Source of the DNA: Umezawaea sp049997955
Lineage (GTDB): Bacteria > Actinomycetota > Actinomycetes > Mycobacteriales > Pseudonocardiaceae
DNA: 64,000 nt
Reading direction: 5' to 3'
NCBI GenBank assembly: GCA_049997955.1
Contig: JAEBDY010000006.1
Location: 62,001 to 126,000, forward strand
Shown here: positions 34,113 through 42,146 of the stretch, in pieces
Position numbering within the stretch: the stretch's first letter is position 1
Layout of the letters: every line of letters starts with the position of its first letter
The notes under the pieces: generated by a model
What the model was told of the DNA's origin: nothing
Databases searched by the model: none
The model's input: the letters and a program-made list of their open reading frames with translations, nothing else
Made by a program: the position numbers and the translations under genes

Positions 34113-34984
34113 GCGCGCACCCCCGGCTTCCCGACCAGGCCGACCTCGTCGAGGAACTTCATGATCCGCTCGCCCGACCAGCGGATGGTCTCCTGCCAGG
34201 CCGGGTTGCCCAGCGCCGCGCGGTGCGCCTCGGCGGCGTCCAGCCCGACGGCCGCGTAGGCGCGCGGGTTGATGATGCTGCGGGTGATGAACATGGCCAC
34301 CGTCGCGAGCAGCCACCGCTGGTACGGCAGTTCGGCCTTCGACACGGACGCCATCCCCCGCACGACCTCCTCGCGCGCGAACCGGACGTGCCGCGCCTCT
34401 TCCAGCACGTGGATCCGGTTCACCATGCGCACCAGCGGCTGCACTGTCTCGTCGGCCATGGTCTCGCGCTGCAACCGGTCCAGCACCTCTTCCGCCACCA
34501 GGATCGACCCGTACAGCGCGGGGCCGTACCCGATCACCGGCAGCAGGCGGCCGAGGCGGTGGACGTGGGCGGGCGGCCCGTAGGGCGGGCAGCCGATGCG
34601 GTCGACCATGCGGGCGAACATCGTGGAGTGCCTGCACTCGTCGGCGATCTCGGTCAGCGCGTACTGGACGTGCTTGGTCGTCGGGTCGGAGCGGTAGACC
34701 TCCTTGAGCAGCATCTGCATCAGGAGGATCTCGAACCACAGGCCGACGCTCGCGATGCTGGCGATCTCGTGCTTGCTCAGCTCGATCCGCTGGTCCTCGC
34801 TCATCCGGTCCCACAGCGGCGTCCCGTAGAGGGAGCAGCGGTGTTCCGGCGTGTACCGCAGGCCGTCGACCAGGGGCGCCGACCAGTCGATGTCCACCTC
34901 GGGGTCGTAGGACCTGTCCGCGGAGGAGTTGAGCAGCCGTTCCGCGGTCTTCTCGCGGTCGGCGACCTTCAAGGGCCTCGTCAT
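34085..34984 (-). CDS. AurF-like diiron oxygenase (p-aminobenzoate N-oxygenase family)
   Basis: 299-residue helical diiron protein of the AurF family (PF11583). Ligand-bearing helices are visible: ELSKHEIASIA, TEIADECRHSTMFARM, VAEEVLDRLQ and HVLEEARHVRFAREE, each giving a Glu and two an added His, as in ferritin-like oxygenases. AurF itself oxidises an arylamine to a nitro group; most actinobacterial homologues have unknown substrates. ATG at 34984 with GGAGG 5 nt before it. Divergent from a TetR gene, with two tandem operator-like 15-mers between, so it is probably inducible. No cluster of polyketide or peptide synthesis genes is nearby. Confidence 0.85.
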   Translation of the reverse strand: MTRPLKVADREKTAERLLNSSADRSYDPEVDIDWSAPLVDGLRYTPEHRCSLYGTPLWDRMSEDQRIELSKHEIASIASVGLWFEILLMQMLLKEVYRSDPTTKHVQYALTEIADECRHSTMFARMVDRIGCPPYGPPAHVHRLGRLLPVIGYGPALYGSILVAEEVLDRLQRETMADETVQPLVRMVNRIHVLEEARHVRFAREEVVRGMASVSKAELPYQRWLLATVAMFITRSIINPRAYAAVGLDAAEAHRAALGNPAWQETIRWSGERIMKFLDEVGLVGKPGVRAWRRSFLLP

Positions 34985-35007
34985 CAGGTCCTCCGCTCGG
35001 ACTAAGT

Positions 35008-35038
35008 GTTACTAGAGGTAACGGTTACTTCTGGTAGC
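35008..35038. promoter_or_regulatory. Two tandem 15-bp operator-like sites between AurF-like and tetR genes
   Basis: GTTACTAGAGGTAAC (35008-35022) and GTTACTTCTGGTAGC (35024-35038) share GTTACTnnnGGTAnC with a period of 16 bp. The first is a perfect palindrome around its centre, and the junction GTAAC-G-GTTAC is palindromic too. They lie 10 bp before the TetR start and 24 bp before the AurF-like start, so a bound repressor would block both. Confidence 0.7.
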
Positions 35039-35047
35039 GTGCGGCAC

Positions 35048-35770
35048 ATGGCTCGCACTGTCAAGGGTGGTTCGGACGCACGCCGCGAACGGTGGAAGGG
35101 ACACCGGGAGGCCAGGCGCGCGGAGTTCGTCGAGGCGACGATCAGGGCGGTGGCGAAGCACGGCCCCGACGTCGGCATGGACGAGATCGCCACCGAGGCG
35201 GGCGTCAGCAAGCCCGTGCTCTACCGCCACTTCGCCGACAAGTCGGACCTGTACCTGGCAGTGGGCAGGCGCGGCACCGACATGCTGATGGACAGGCTGG
35301 GCCCGGCGATCGAGAAGGACGGCCCGATCCGCGACCGCATCCGCGGCATCGTGGACGCCTACCTGTGCGTCATCGAGGAGAACCCGAACCTCTACCGGTT
35401 CGTCGTGCGCGGCTCCTTCACCGACCGCCCCGTCGAACAGGACGTGGTGCACGAGGACAAGGCGCTGATCGCCGCGAACCTGGCCCGCATCCTCGGCGAC
35501 TACCTGCGGTCGTTCGACATGGACTCGGGCGGCGCGGAACCGTGGGCGCACGCGCTGGTCGGCATGGTGCAGAACGCGGGAGACTGGTGGCTGGACCGCC
35601 AGTCGATGAGCAGGCAAAGCCTGAGCGAATACCTGGCCACGATCATCTGGCACGCCATCGACGGCCTGCTGCGCTCGGCGGACATCACCGTCGACCCGGA
35701 CATGCCGCTACCCGGCAGCATCTTCAAGACCGAGAAGACCTTGCGCCTGATCAACTCGGAGGAAGCGTGA
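35048..35770 (+). CDS. TetR-family transcriptional regulator
   Basis: 240-residue TetR protein. Recognition region VAKHGPDVGMDEIATEAGVSKPVLYRHFADKSDLYLAV (about 35-72), ligand domain with IEENPNLYRFVVRGSF and a tryptophan-rich helix (QNAGDWWLDRQSM). ATG at 35048. It stands divergent from the AurF-like gene with tandem operators between, so it probably represses that gene and itself. Its stop overlaps the GTG start of the DUF4873 gene. Confidence 0.88.
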   Translation: MARTVKGGSDARRERWKGHREARRAEFVEATIRAVAKHGPDVGMDEIATEAGVSKPVLYRHFADKSDLYLAVGRRGTDMLMDRLGPAIEKDGPIRDRIRGIVDAYLCVIEENPNLYRFVVRGSFTDRPVEQDVVHEDKALIAANLARILGDYLRSFDMDSGGAEPWAHALVGMVQNAGDWWLDRQSMSRQSLSEYLATIIWHAIDGLLRSADITVDPDMPLPGSIFKTEKTLRLINSEEA

Positions 35771-36057
35771 GCGACGGCGAAGAGGGCTACACCGGCAAAG
35801 CGGACCTGGTCTTCGAGAACGCGGAGGTACCGGTCGAGGTGGAACTGAGGGGCTTCTTCCAACCGATCGACGGCCGCTACCACTGGTACGGACGGGTAGC
35901 GGCGAACGAGCAGGTGTCCACATTGGTCGAAGCAGGCGCAAGGACAGCGGTGCTGCGCACACCGACCGGCGAAGCACACGGCTCACTGACGGACCCGGAC
36001 CCGTGGCACCGCTACCGGGTGAGCGGCACCAGCACACCCCCGTTCAGGGTGAACTGA
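35767..36057 (+). CDS. DUF4873 small protein
   Basis: 96-residue protein with the DUF4873 pattern: YTGKADLVF, VEVELRGFFQPIDGRYHWYGR (about 23-43) and a beta-rich remainder ending in a Pro/Thr tail. Elsewhere this domain is found alone or at the end of flavin monooxygenases; its role is unknown. GTG at 35767, overlapping the TetR stop (GTGA). With the AurF-like oxidase across the operator region it may belong to one small oxidative system. Confidence 0.75.
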   Translation: MSDGEEGYTGKADLVFENAEVPVEVELRGFFQPIDGRYHWYGRVAANEQVSTLVEAGARTAVLRTPTGEAHGSLTDPDPWHRYRVSGTSTPPFRVN

Positions 36058-36074
36058 CAAGGTCCGAAGTGGAC

Positions 36075-36135
36075 CAGGCGTCCCCCATCAGTGAGGATCC
36101 CCCGATTCACACGGTACGGCGGGGGTACGACATTT
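36075..36135 (-). repeat. 60-bp intergenic repeat, copy R5 (inverted)
   Basis: On the minus strand it starts AAATGTCGTACCCCCGCCGT and continues with ACCGTGTGAATCGGGGGATCC, ending GGGGGACGCCTG. It lies in the 589-bp gene-free stretch 36058-36646. Confidence 0.7.
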
Positions 36136-36225
36136 CCACAAAACACCAACAAGCAACACCAACAAGCACGACCGACCCTGCCTGAAGGCCGCTTGACCAC
36201 CCATCTGACCTGGCCCGACGCGAAC

Positions 36226-36343
36226 GTGGCCGGTTTTACTTGGGGGATTTGACCCTTAAAATTGGTGATCGGGCAGGCTTTCGGGACTGCCCTTTTAGCC
36301 CGATCAAGGGTCAAATCGAGGGGCCCCAAGTCAAACCGGCCAC
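36226..36343. repeat. 118-bp structured palindrome, copy 1 (intact)
   Basis: Outer arms GTGGCCGGTTTTACTTGGGG and CCCCAAGTCAAACCGGCCAC pair at 19 of 20 positions. An inner 12-bp stem GATTTGACCCTT / AAGGGTCAAATC, a one-sided 9-nt bulge, an 8-bp stem GATCGGGC / GCCCGATC and a 23-nt apical loop follow. The loop can form its own GGGCAG / CTGCCC hairpin followed by TTTT. A second copy is at 42130-43127. No protein is encoded. Confidence 0.85.
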
Positions 36344-36354
36344 ACCACGACGTC

Positions 36355-36480
36355 GGCGACCGGCGCTGCTAGGGCCCACACCGAACAGGGCGACCGGCGC
36401 TGCTAGGGCCCCACCAAACAGTACGACCGGCGCTAGGCCCACAGAACAGGGCGACCCGCACCGCTGGGGACCCAACAACC
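36355..36480 (+). repeat. Degenerate tandem array after palindrome copy 1
   Basis: Four units of 34, 33, 28 and 31 bp. Shared core is GCGACCGGCGCTGCTAGGGC followed by CCACAnnGAACAG; the third unit lacks a few bases and the fourth has drifted (GCGACCCGCACCGCTGGGGA). The array starts 12 bp after the palindrome. Confidence 0.75.
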
Positions 36481-36524
36481 AGCCAGCAGATCCCCATCCG
36501 CCAGCCCCACGTCCAAAGCACCCC

Positions 36525-36585
36525 CAGAGGTCCCCCAATCAGAAGGACCCCCCGACACACACGCTAGCCAGGGGGTCCGACAATT
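36525..36585 (-). repeat. 60-bp intergenic repeat, copy R6 (inverted)
   Basis: On the minus strand it starts AATTGTCGGACCCCCTGGCT, then GTCGGGGGGTCC and GGGGGACCTCTG. It lies 62 bp downstream of the DUF3107 stop in the same orientation as that gene. R5 and R6 are 450 bp apart, with the palindrome and array between them. Confidence 0.7.
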
Positions 36586-36646
36586 CCACCCCCGGAAAAG
36601 CCACAAGGGACCACCCGATCAGGTGGTCCCTTGTAGACGAGAAGAA

Positions 36647-36877
36647 CTAGTCGCTGGACGCGAACCCGACGCGACGCGTGTCGCTGGGCCCGATCTCGAC
36701 GTAGGAGATGCGCGTCGTGGGCACCACGAAGCGGGCGCCCTTCTGGTCCACCAGCACGAGCTGGCCGCTCTGCTCCTTGAACGCGACGGCGACCAGCGAC
36801 TCAACCTCGTCAGGGGTGAGACCGCTGGACACGACGAGCTCCCGCGGGCTGTCCGCGATGCCGACCCTGACCTCCAC
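36647..36877 (-). CDS. DUF3107 protein (Rv3208A/TB9.4-like)
   Basis: 76-residue actinobacterial DUF3107 protein: VEVRVGIADSPRELVVSS at the N-terminus, LVLVDQKGARFVVP in the middle and ISYVEIGPSDTRRVGF near the end. Function unknown; a ligand-binding ACT-like fold is possible. I place the start at the GTG at 36877, not at the earlier 36910, because GGAGG stands 5 nt before it and the family N-terminus (VEVKIGI) begins there. It and the ferritin-like and DEAD-box genes keep the mycobacterial order. Confidence 0.88.
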   Translation of the reverse strand: MEVRVGIADSPRELVVSSGLTPDEVESLVAVAFKEQSGQLVLVDQKGARFVVPTTRISYVEIGPSDTRRVGFASSD

Positions 36878-36943
36878 GCTGACCTCCGTGCACAAAGATT
36901 CGACGTTCACCCGGCGAGCCGGTGACCATTGCTGAATCCAACC

Positions 36944-37621
36944 CTAGCCGAGCCCGAGGTTGCCCATGCGCCGCGTGTGGCTCTGCTGGAGCCGTCGGAA
37001 CAGGCCCGCGATGCCCGCGAGGTCGCCTGAGCCGCGGATGATCAGCTCGGCGAGTCCGTCGCGTTCGGCCACCACGTACTGGGCCTGCGTCAATGCCTCG
37101 CCGAGGAGCCGTCGGCCCCACAGCGTGAGCCGGTCGCGCTGTTTCGGATCGGCCGCGCAGGCCGCCAGGACTTCGCGCTCGGCGAACGCGGAGTGGCCCG
37201 TGTCGTCGAGCACGGCGAGCACCAGCGCCCTGGTGCCCTCGTCGAGCCATTCGGCGATCTCGCGGTAGAAATCGGCGGCCAGGCCGTCGCCGACGTAGGC
37301 CTTGACCAGTGACTCGTGCCACGACCGGGGGGCCGTGGAGGCGTGGAAGTTGTCGAAGCCCGCGACGAACGGGCGCATCACGTCCTCGACCACCACGCCG
37401 CGTTCGGCGAGGTAGCGCTCCAGCTGCGTGTAGTGGCCGATCTCGGCCGCCGCCATCGCGGAGAGGTCCGCCCGGCCGGCCAGAGTCGGTGCTGTGCGGG
37501 CATCTTCCGCCAGTCGGTCGAACGCCGACAACTCGCCGTACGCGAGCGCGCCGAGCAGGTCGACGACACCTTCCTCAACGCTTCCGCCCTCGACAACGGG
37601 GGCCGCCTCCGCCTCGCTCAT
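36944..37621 (-). CDS. Ferritin-like fold protein (Rv3210c-like)
   Basis: 225-residue helical protein of the ferritin-like superfamily. Candidate metal-ligand helices: GALAYGELSAFDRLAEDA (Glu near 30), MAAAEIGHYTQLERYL (E-x-x-H, about 61-76), and DGTGHSAFAERE-like segment DDTGHSAFAEREVL near 145. The final helix SHTRRMGNLGLG is conserved in actinobacterial members. Some relatives are tRNA-MiaE-like hydroxylases, but the function here is unassigned. ATG at 37621, divergent from the DEAD-box gene, with the DUF3107 gene 66 bp downstream in the same direction. Confidence 0.78.
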   Translation of the reverse strand: MSEAEAAPVVEGGSVEEGVVDLLGALAYGELSAFDRLAEDARTAPTLAGRADLSAMAAAEIGHYTQLERYLAERGVVVEDVMRPFVAGFDNFHASTAPRSWHESLVKAYVGDGLAADFYREIAEWLDEGTRALVLAVLDDTGHSAFAEREVLAACAADPKQRDRLTLWGRRLLGEALTQAQYVVAERDGLAELIIRGSGDLAGIAGLFRRLQQSHTRRMGNLGLG

Positions 37622-37956
37622 GGGTCCGAGCCTAGTCGGGCGTGGTGTTGCGCGACGGTGACCGGCAGGTCTCGGTCCATGGTCGAACCGGGCGGGAAAC
37701 CCCGAATGGCGTACGTGGCGGGTAGACTCGCTCTTTGACGCCCGGCGGTCGACGCTGCGCGGCCAGGTCGGCATGCCTGCCGACGGCTCGCGGCAGTGAC
37801 GGAGCCGCGGTTGCAGATCACGGCGGCATGGTGCCGCCACGTGAGGGTGCGCGCACAAACCTCGCAGGCCCTCCCGCTCCACGCCCGGCCACTCCCGATC
37901 CGGCCCGCTGGCGGTGGTGCGGTCGAGAGGCCCGTCCAGGGCCCGTGCGCGCTGGT
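37622..37956 (+). other. 335-bp divergent promoter region with a long helicase 5' leader
   Basis: No gene is seen. A -10-like TAGACT lies at 37723-37728. Transcription from there would give a leader of about 220 nt before the helicase ATG. Two perfect short hairpins fall inside it: GTCGGCA-TGCC-TGCCGAC (37767-37784) and GGCGGCA-TGG-TGCCGCC (37822-37838). Confidence 0.4.
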
Positions 37957-39681
37957 ATGAGAGAGGCGATCACCCTGACCGCTAGCGATGAAGACCTGAC
38001 CAAGCTCGACCCGGTGGCACTGGAGCACAGCGAGGCCGGTGTGCCCGACGAGGACACCTCCCTGCCGCTGATGGCCAACGCACCCGTCGAGAACACCGCC
38101 CCGACGTTCGCCGAGCTCGGCGTGCGCGAGGAGATCGTGCGCGCGCTCGGCGAAGCCGGTATCGAGCGCACGTTCGCGATCCAGGAGCTGACCCTCCCGC
38201 TCGCGCTGGCGGGTGACGACGTCATCGGCCAGGCCCGCACGGGCACCGGCAAGACGCTGGGCTTCGGCATCCCGCTGCTCCAGCGCATCGTCTCCCCCGG
38301 CCACGGCACGCCCCAGGCGCTCGTGGTGGTCCCGACCCGCGAGCTGTGCCTGCAGGTCACCCGCGACCTGACCGAGGCCGCGAAGTACCTGGACATCAAC
38401 GTCCTGGCGATCTACGGCGGCCGTCCGTACGAGCCCCAGATCGCGGCGCTGCGCAAGGGCGTCGACGTGGTCGTCGGCACGCCCGGCCGCCTGCTCGACC
38501 TGGCCGAGCAGCGCCACCTGGTGCTGGGCAAGGTCAAGAACCTGGTGCTGGACGAGGCCGACGAGATGCTCGACCTGGGCTTCCTGCCGGACATCGAGCG
38601 CGTCCTGCGGATGGTGCCGGACGAGCGGCAGACGATGCTGTTCTCGGCGACCATGCCGGGCCCGATCATCACGCTCGCGCGCACGTTCCTCACGCAGCCC
38701 ACGCACATCCGGGCCGAGGAGAACGACGCCAGCGCGATCCACGAGCGCACCGAGCAGTTCGTCTACCGGGCGCACGCGCTCGACAAGGTGGAACTGCTGG
38801 CGCGCCTGCTCCAGGCCAAGGACCGCGGCCTGTCGATGATCTTCACGCGCACCAAGCGGACCGCGCAGAAGATCTCCGACGACCTCGCCGAGCGCGGTTT
38901 CGCCGCGGCGGCGGTGCACGGCGACCTCGGCCAGGGCGCCCGTGAGCAGGCGCTGCGCGCGTTCCGCGCGGGCAAGGTGGACGTGCTGGTCGCGACGGAC
39001 GTCGCCGCGCGCGGCATCGACGTGGCCGGTGTGACGCACGTCGTGAACTACCAGTGCCCCGAGGACGAGAAGACCTACGTGCACCGCATCGGCCGCACGG
39101 GTCGCGCGGGCCGCACGGGTGTCGCGGTCACGTTCGTCGACTGGGACGAGATGCCGCGCTGGAAGTCGATCAGCGACGCGCTGAACCTCGGCAAGCCGGA
39201 GCCGGTCGAGACGTACTCCACGTCGGACCACCTGTTCACGGACCTCGACATCCTGCCGAGTTCCACGGGCAGGCTGCCGCTGGGCCAGCGGACCCGCACC
39301 GGTCTGGACTCGGAGCCCGAGGAAGACCTCAAGGGCGACAAGAAGGGCGGCGCGCGCAAGCGGAGCCGCAGCCGCACCACGAGCCGCGGCGGTTCGACCG
39401 CGGGCGCGGAGCAGCAGCCGAGCACGTCGAGCACGCCCGCGACGAAGACCCCCGAACCGGGTGAGGAGGACGGCACGCGTCGTCCCCGCAGGCGGCGGAG
39501 TCGCGGCGGCGCACCCGTCGCGGGCGAAACCGCGGGTCAGGCCCCCGAGGCGACGGCCGAGGGCGCTCCGAGCGAGAATGGCGAGCGTCCCGCGAGGCGG
39601 CGCAGGCGTCGGCGCCCGGCTGGCGAGGCCGGCGGAAACGCCGAGGCGGCTGCGAACGACACCGTTTCCTCGGCAGACTGA
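37957..39681 (+). CDS. rhlE: DEAD-box ATP-dependent RNA helicase, RhlE-like
   Basis: 574-residue DEAD-box helicase. Q-motif region (TFAELGVREEIVRALGEAGI, FAIQELTLP), Walker A ARTGTGKT (93-100), PTREL, GTPGRLL, DEAD (199-202), SAT (230-232), VATDVAARGID and HRIGRTGRAG (about 376-385). A basic, disordered C-terminal tail (about 445-574, rich in Arg, Lys and Thr with RRPRRRR-type blocks) probably binds RNA. It unwinds structured RNA in ribosome assembly or decay, often cold-induced. The ATG at 37957 lacks a clear ribosome site; the frame is open to 37735. Orthologous by position to Rv3211. Confidence 0.92.
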   Translation: MREAITLTASDEDLTKLDPVALEHSEAGVPDEDTSLPLMANAPVENTAPTFAELGVREEIVRALGEAGIERTFAIQELTLPLALAGDDVIGQARTGTGKTLGFGIPLLQRIVSPGHGTPQALVVVPTRELCLQVTRDLTEAAKYLDINVLAIYGGRPYEPQIAALRKGVDVVVGTPGRLLDLAEQRHLVLGKVKNLVLDEADEMLDLGFLPDIERVLRMVPDERQTMLFSATMPGPIITLARTFLTQPTHIRAEENDASAIHERTEQFVYRAHALDKVELLARLLQAKDRGLSMIFTRTKRTAQKISDDLAERGFAAAAVHGDLGQGAREQALRAFRAGKVDVLVATDVAARGIDVAGVTHVVNYQCPEDEKTYVHRIGRTGRAGRTGVAVTFVDWDEMPRWKSISDALNLGKPEPVETYSTSDHLFTDLDILPSSTGRLPLGQRTRTGLDSEPEEDLKGDKKGGARKRSRSRTTSRGGSTAGAEQQPSTSSTPATKTPEPGEEDGTRRPRRRRSRGGAPVAGETAGQAPEATAEGAPSENGERPARRRRRRRPAGEAGGNAEAAANDTVSSAD

Positions 39682-39726
39682 CACCTGACGCGAGCGGTGC
39701 ACGAACGAACGATCGGGAGCCAGGCA

Positions 39727-41073
39727 GTGGGACAGTCGGAGCAGGTCGAGGATTCCGCACTCCTGGCTCCCGAGTCGAACGGGCTCACAACTCCGCCGGA
39801 GGACGTGCTCGCGGCGCCTGGGGCGGACACCCCGGAGCCTCCTCCGGACCTGCCGGAGCGGTCGTTCCGCACGCGCGGCGACTTCATCGCCGTCGCGCTG
39901 ATCGCGGTGGCCGTCCTGGTGACGGGGTCGCTGGTGTACGCGTTCAGCGACGCGCGCGCGACGACGTCCGAGACGACGTCCGCCCCCGCGCCCGAGCTGC
40001 CCGCGGCGGACACCCTGCCGCCGTCGCTCTCCGAGGTATGGCGGGCCCCCAGCGGCGGCACGCAGGCGCCGACGTGGATCGGCACCGTCGTCGTGACCGG
40101 TGACGGCGGCGAAGTGGTCGGCCGCGACCCCCTGAACGGCAAGGAGCGCTGGCGCTACAGCCGCGACCTGCCGCTGTGCACGATCACCGCCGCGTGGGAC
40201 AAGGCGCTGGTGTCGTACAGCAAGGGCACCGGTTGCTCCGAGATCACCTCGCTGGACCCCGTGTCCGGCAACCGCGGTCCGCAGCGCAACGGCGACGCCG
40301 AGCTGGGCTCGCGGCTCCTGACCGAGGGTTCGCACGTCCTCACCACGGGCAAGAGGTACGTCGAGGTCTACCGCAAGGACGACCTGGTCCGCTCCATGGA
40401 GTACGGCGAGCTGCGCGCCATCGTGAACCCGAACAAGCAGCCGCGCACCGGCTGCGAGTACGGCTCGTTCGCCGTCACGAGCGGCAAGGTCGCGCTGGTC
40501 GAGCGCTGCTACGCCAGCGACCCGTCGGACCGCCTCACCGTGATGAAGCCCAATCCGGAGAAGTCGGACACCCCCGAGGTCTTCAGCACCGTCGTGGTCG
40601 GCGCCAAGGGCGCCCGCGTCGTCGCCGTGACCAACAACCGCGTGGCCGTGGTCATCCCCGGCGCCCCGGCGAAGCTGACCGTGTTCGACGCCGACACCGG
40701 CGGAATGGTCAACGAGTACCCGTTGGACATCCCCGAGTCCGACCTGGCGGGCGACGTGCCGAACGGCGTCGTCCCGACCACCACCAGCACGGCGAACGTC
40801 TACTGGTACACCGGCTCCCGCACCATCGCCCTGTCGCTGGAGGACCTCAGTCCCAAGTGGACCTTGCAGGGCGCGATCGGCTCCGGCAGCACCCTCGCGG
40901 GCCAGGCCCTGATCCCCGTCAAGGACGGCCTCAAGGTGCTGGACCAGCTGACCGGCACCGAGATCGGCACCATCCCGGTGAACCGCCAGGGCTACGAGGG
41001 CTCCATCCAGTCCAGCACGATCGGTCCAGTGGTCCTGGAGCAGCGGGGAAACACCCTCGTGGCCTTGCGGTAG
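39727..41073 (+). CDS. PQQ-like beta-propeller membrane protein (Rv3212-like)
   Basis: 448-residue protein: acidic cytoplasmic N-terminus (about 1-50), one membrane helix near 55-75 (FIAVALIAVAVLVTGSLVYAF), then an extracytoplasmic beta-propeller of PQQ-like repeats (VVTGDGGEVVGRDPLNGKERW, LTVFDADTGGMV, LKVLDQLTGTEIG). Cysteine pairs (PLCTIT/TGCSEI and TGCEYG/ERCYAS) may form disulfides. The PQQ cofactor is unlikely; the repeats are structural. The GTG at 39727 is preceded by GGGAGCCAGGCA; an upstream start at 39697 is possible. It follows the helicase gene by 45 bp, as in mycobacteria (Rv3211-Rv3212). Confidence 0.85.
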   Translation: MGQSEQVEDSALLAPESNGLTTPPEDVLAAPGADTPEPPPDLPERSFRTRGDFIAVALIAVAVLVTGSLVYAFSDARATTSETTSAPAPELPAADTLPPSLSEVWRAPSGGTQAPTWIGTVVVTGDGGEVVGRDPLNGKERWRYSRDLPLCTITAAWDKALVSYSKGTGCSEITSLDPVSGNRGPQRNGDAELGSRLLTEGSHVLTTGKRYVEVYRKDDLVRSMEYGELRAIVNPNKQPRTGCEYGSFAVTSGKVALVERCYASDPSDRLTVMKPNPEKSDTPEVFSTVVVGAKGARVVAVTNNRVAVVIPGAPAKLTVFDADTGGMVNEYPLDIPESDLAGDVPNGVVPTTTSTANVYWYTGSRTIALSLEDLSPKWTLQGAIGSGSTLAGQALIPVKDGLKVLDQLTGTEIGTIPVNRQGYEGSIQSSTIGPVVLEQRGNTLVALR

Positions 41074-41121
41074 GGGTCAGTCCAGCAGACCGGAACGCCC
41101 TCGTTGCGGCAGACTACTGCC

Positions 41122-41997
41122 GTGTACTCGCAGATCAGCCCCCACCGCGCCACCCGAATCGACCTGCCTGGCCGCTACGGCCCGGTGGCCGCCCTGCGCG
41201 CCACCCCGGTAGGCACCGACCTGGGCGCGACGGCCCTGCTGGTACCCGGCTTCACCGGTTCCAAGGAGGACTTCGCCCCCCTCCTGGACCCCCTTTCGGA
41301 CTCCGGTCTGGAGGTCGTGGCGATCGACCTGCCGGGCCAGTACGAGTCGGCGGGCCCGGCAGCGGAATCCGACTACCGCCCCTCGGTACTGGGCGAAGCA
41401 CTGGCGGAGTTGGCGGCCAAACTGTCGGCAGAAGGCCGCCGAGTCCTCCTGCTGGGCCATTCCTTCGGCGGCCTCGTGGCACGGGGAGCGGTGTTCGCGG
41501 GCGCCCCGATCGCAGGCCTGACCCTGATGTCCTCCGGCCCGGGAGAACTCCCCCAGGGCGAACGCAGAACAGCCTTGGACCACGGCGAGGCGATCATGCG
41601 GGAACACGGCGTGGAAGCAGCCCATCGCATGGCAGAACAACGCTCGATGCTCAGCCCGAAATGGCAAACACTCCCGGACGGCCTGCGCACCCTGCTCAGG
41701 GACAGATTCCTGCACTCAGCACCACAAAGCCTCCTGGGAATGGGCACGGCAATCCGCGTGGAACCAGACCTGGTGGCAAAACTGGCCAGAACCCTGCGCA
41801 CCAGCCAGATCCCCTGCCTGGTGGTGTGCGGCGAAGCAGACGACGCCTGGTCCCCAGCAGGCCAACGAGACATGGCAGAACGCCTGGACGCGGACTTCGC
41901 AGTACTCACGGGCGCGGTGCACTCACCGAACACGGAAACCCCGGAAGCACTCCTGACAACACTGCTGCCAACCTGGCGAGCCTGGCTGACTTCCTGA
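41122..41997 (+). CDS. Alpha/beta hydrolase
   Basis: 291-residue alpha/beta hydrolase. LLVPGFTGSKEDF (oxyanion strand), nucleophile Ser in LLGHSFGGLV near 118, Asp in VVCGEADDAWSP, His in TGAVHSPNTETPE near 270. Cytoplasmic, substrate unknown. GTG start at 41122 is a choice; a TTG at 41104 is in frame. From about 41560 onward the codon use shifts toward A-ending codons (GCA, GAA, AGA), unlike the strongly G/C-ending genes around it, which may reflect its position beside the repeat/IS block. Confidence 0.82.
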   Translation: MYSQISPHRATRIDLPGRYGPVAALRATPVGTDLGATALLVPGFTGSKEDFAPLLDPLSDSGLEVVAIDLPGQYESAGPAAESDYRPSVLGEALAELAAKLSAEGRRVLLLGHSFGGLVARGAVFAGAPIAGLTLMSSGPGELPQGERRTALDHGEAIMREHGVEAAHRMAEQRSMLSPKWQTLPDGLRTLLRDRFLHSAPQSLLGMGTAIRVEPDLVAKLARTLRTSQIPCLVVCGEADDAWSPAGQRDMAERLDADFAVLTGAVHSPNTETPEALLTTLLPTWRAWLTS

Positions 41998-42146
41998 CCG
42001 ACAGCAGGTGGCAAGCGGTGATGAGAGTGCCGGAGGTTGCTGGCGCGGCGGTAGCAGCAGCAAGAGGAGAAGCAGGAGAAGCAACAAAACAAGCCGTTTG
42101 ACCAACGAACCCAAGCCAGGGCCACAAACGTGGCCGATTTTACTCG

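Noticed and set aside
36355..36480. CRISPR array
   Set aside because: Four drifting tandem units with no spacers.
37618..40335. A 905-codon minus-strand open frame over the helicase and PQQ-like genes
   Set aside because: No recognisable motifs; the plus strand carries complete DEAD-box and beta-propeller proteins.
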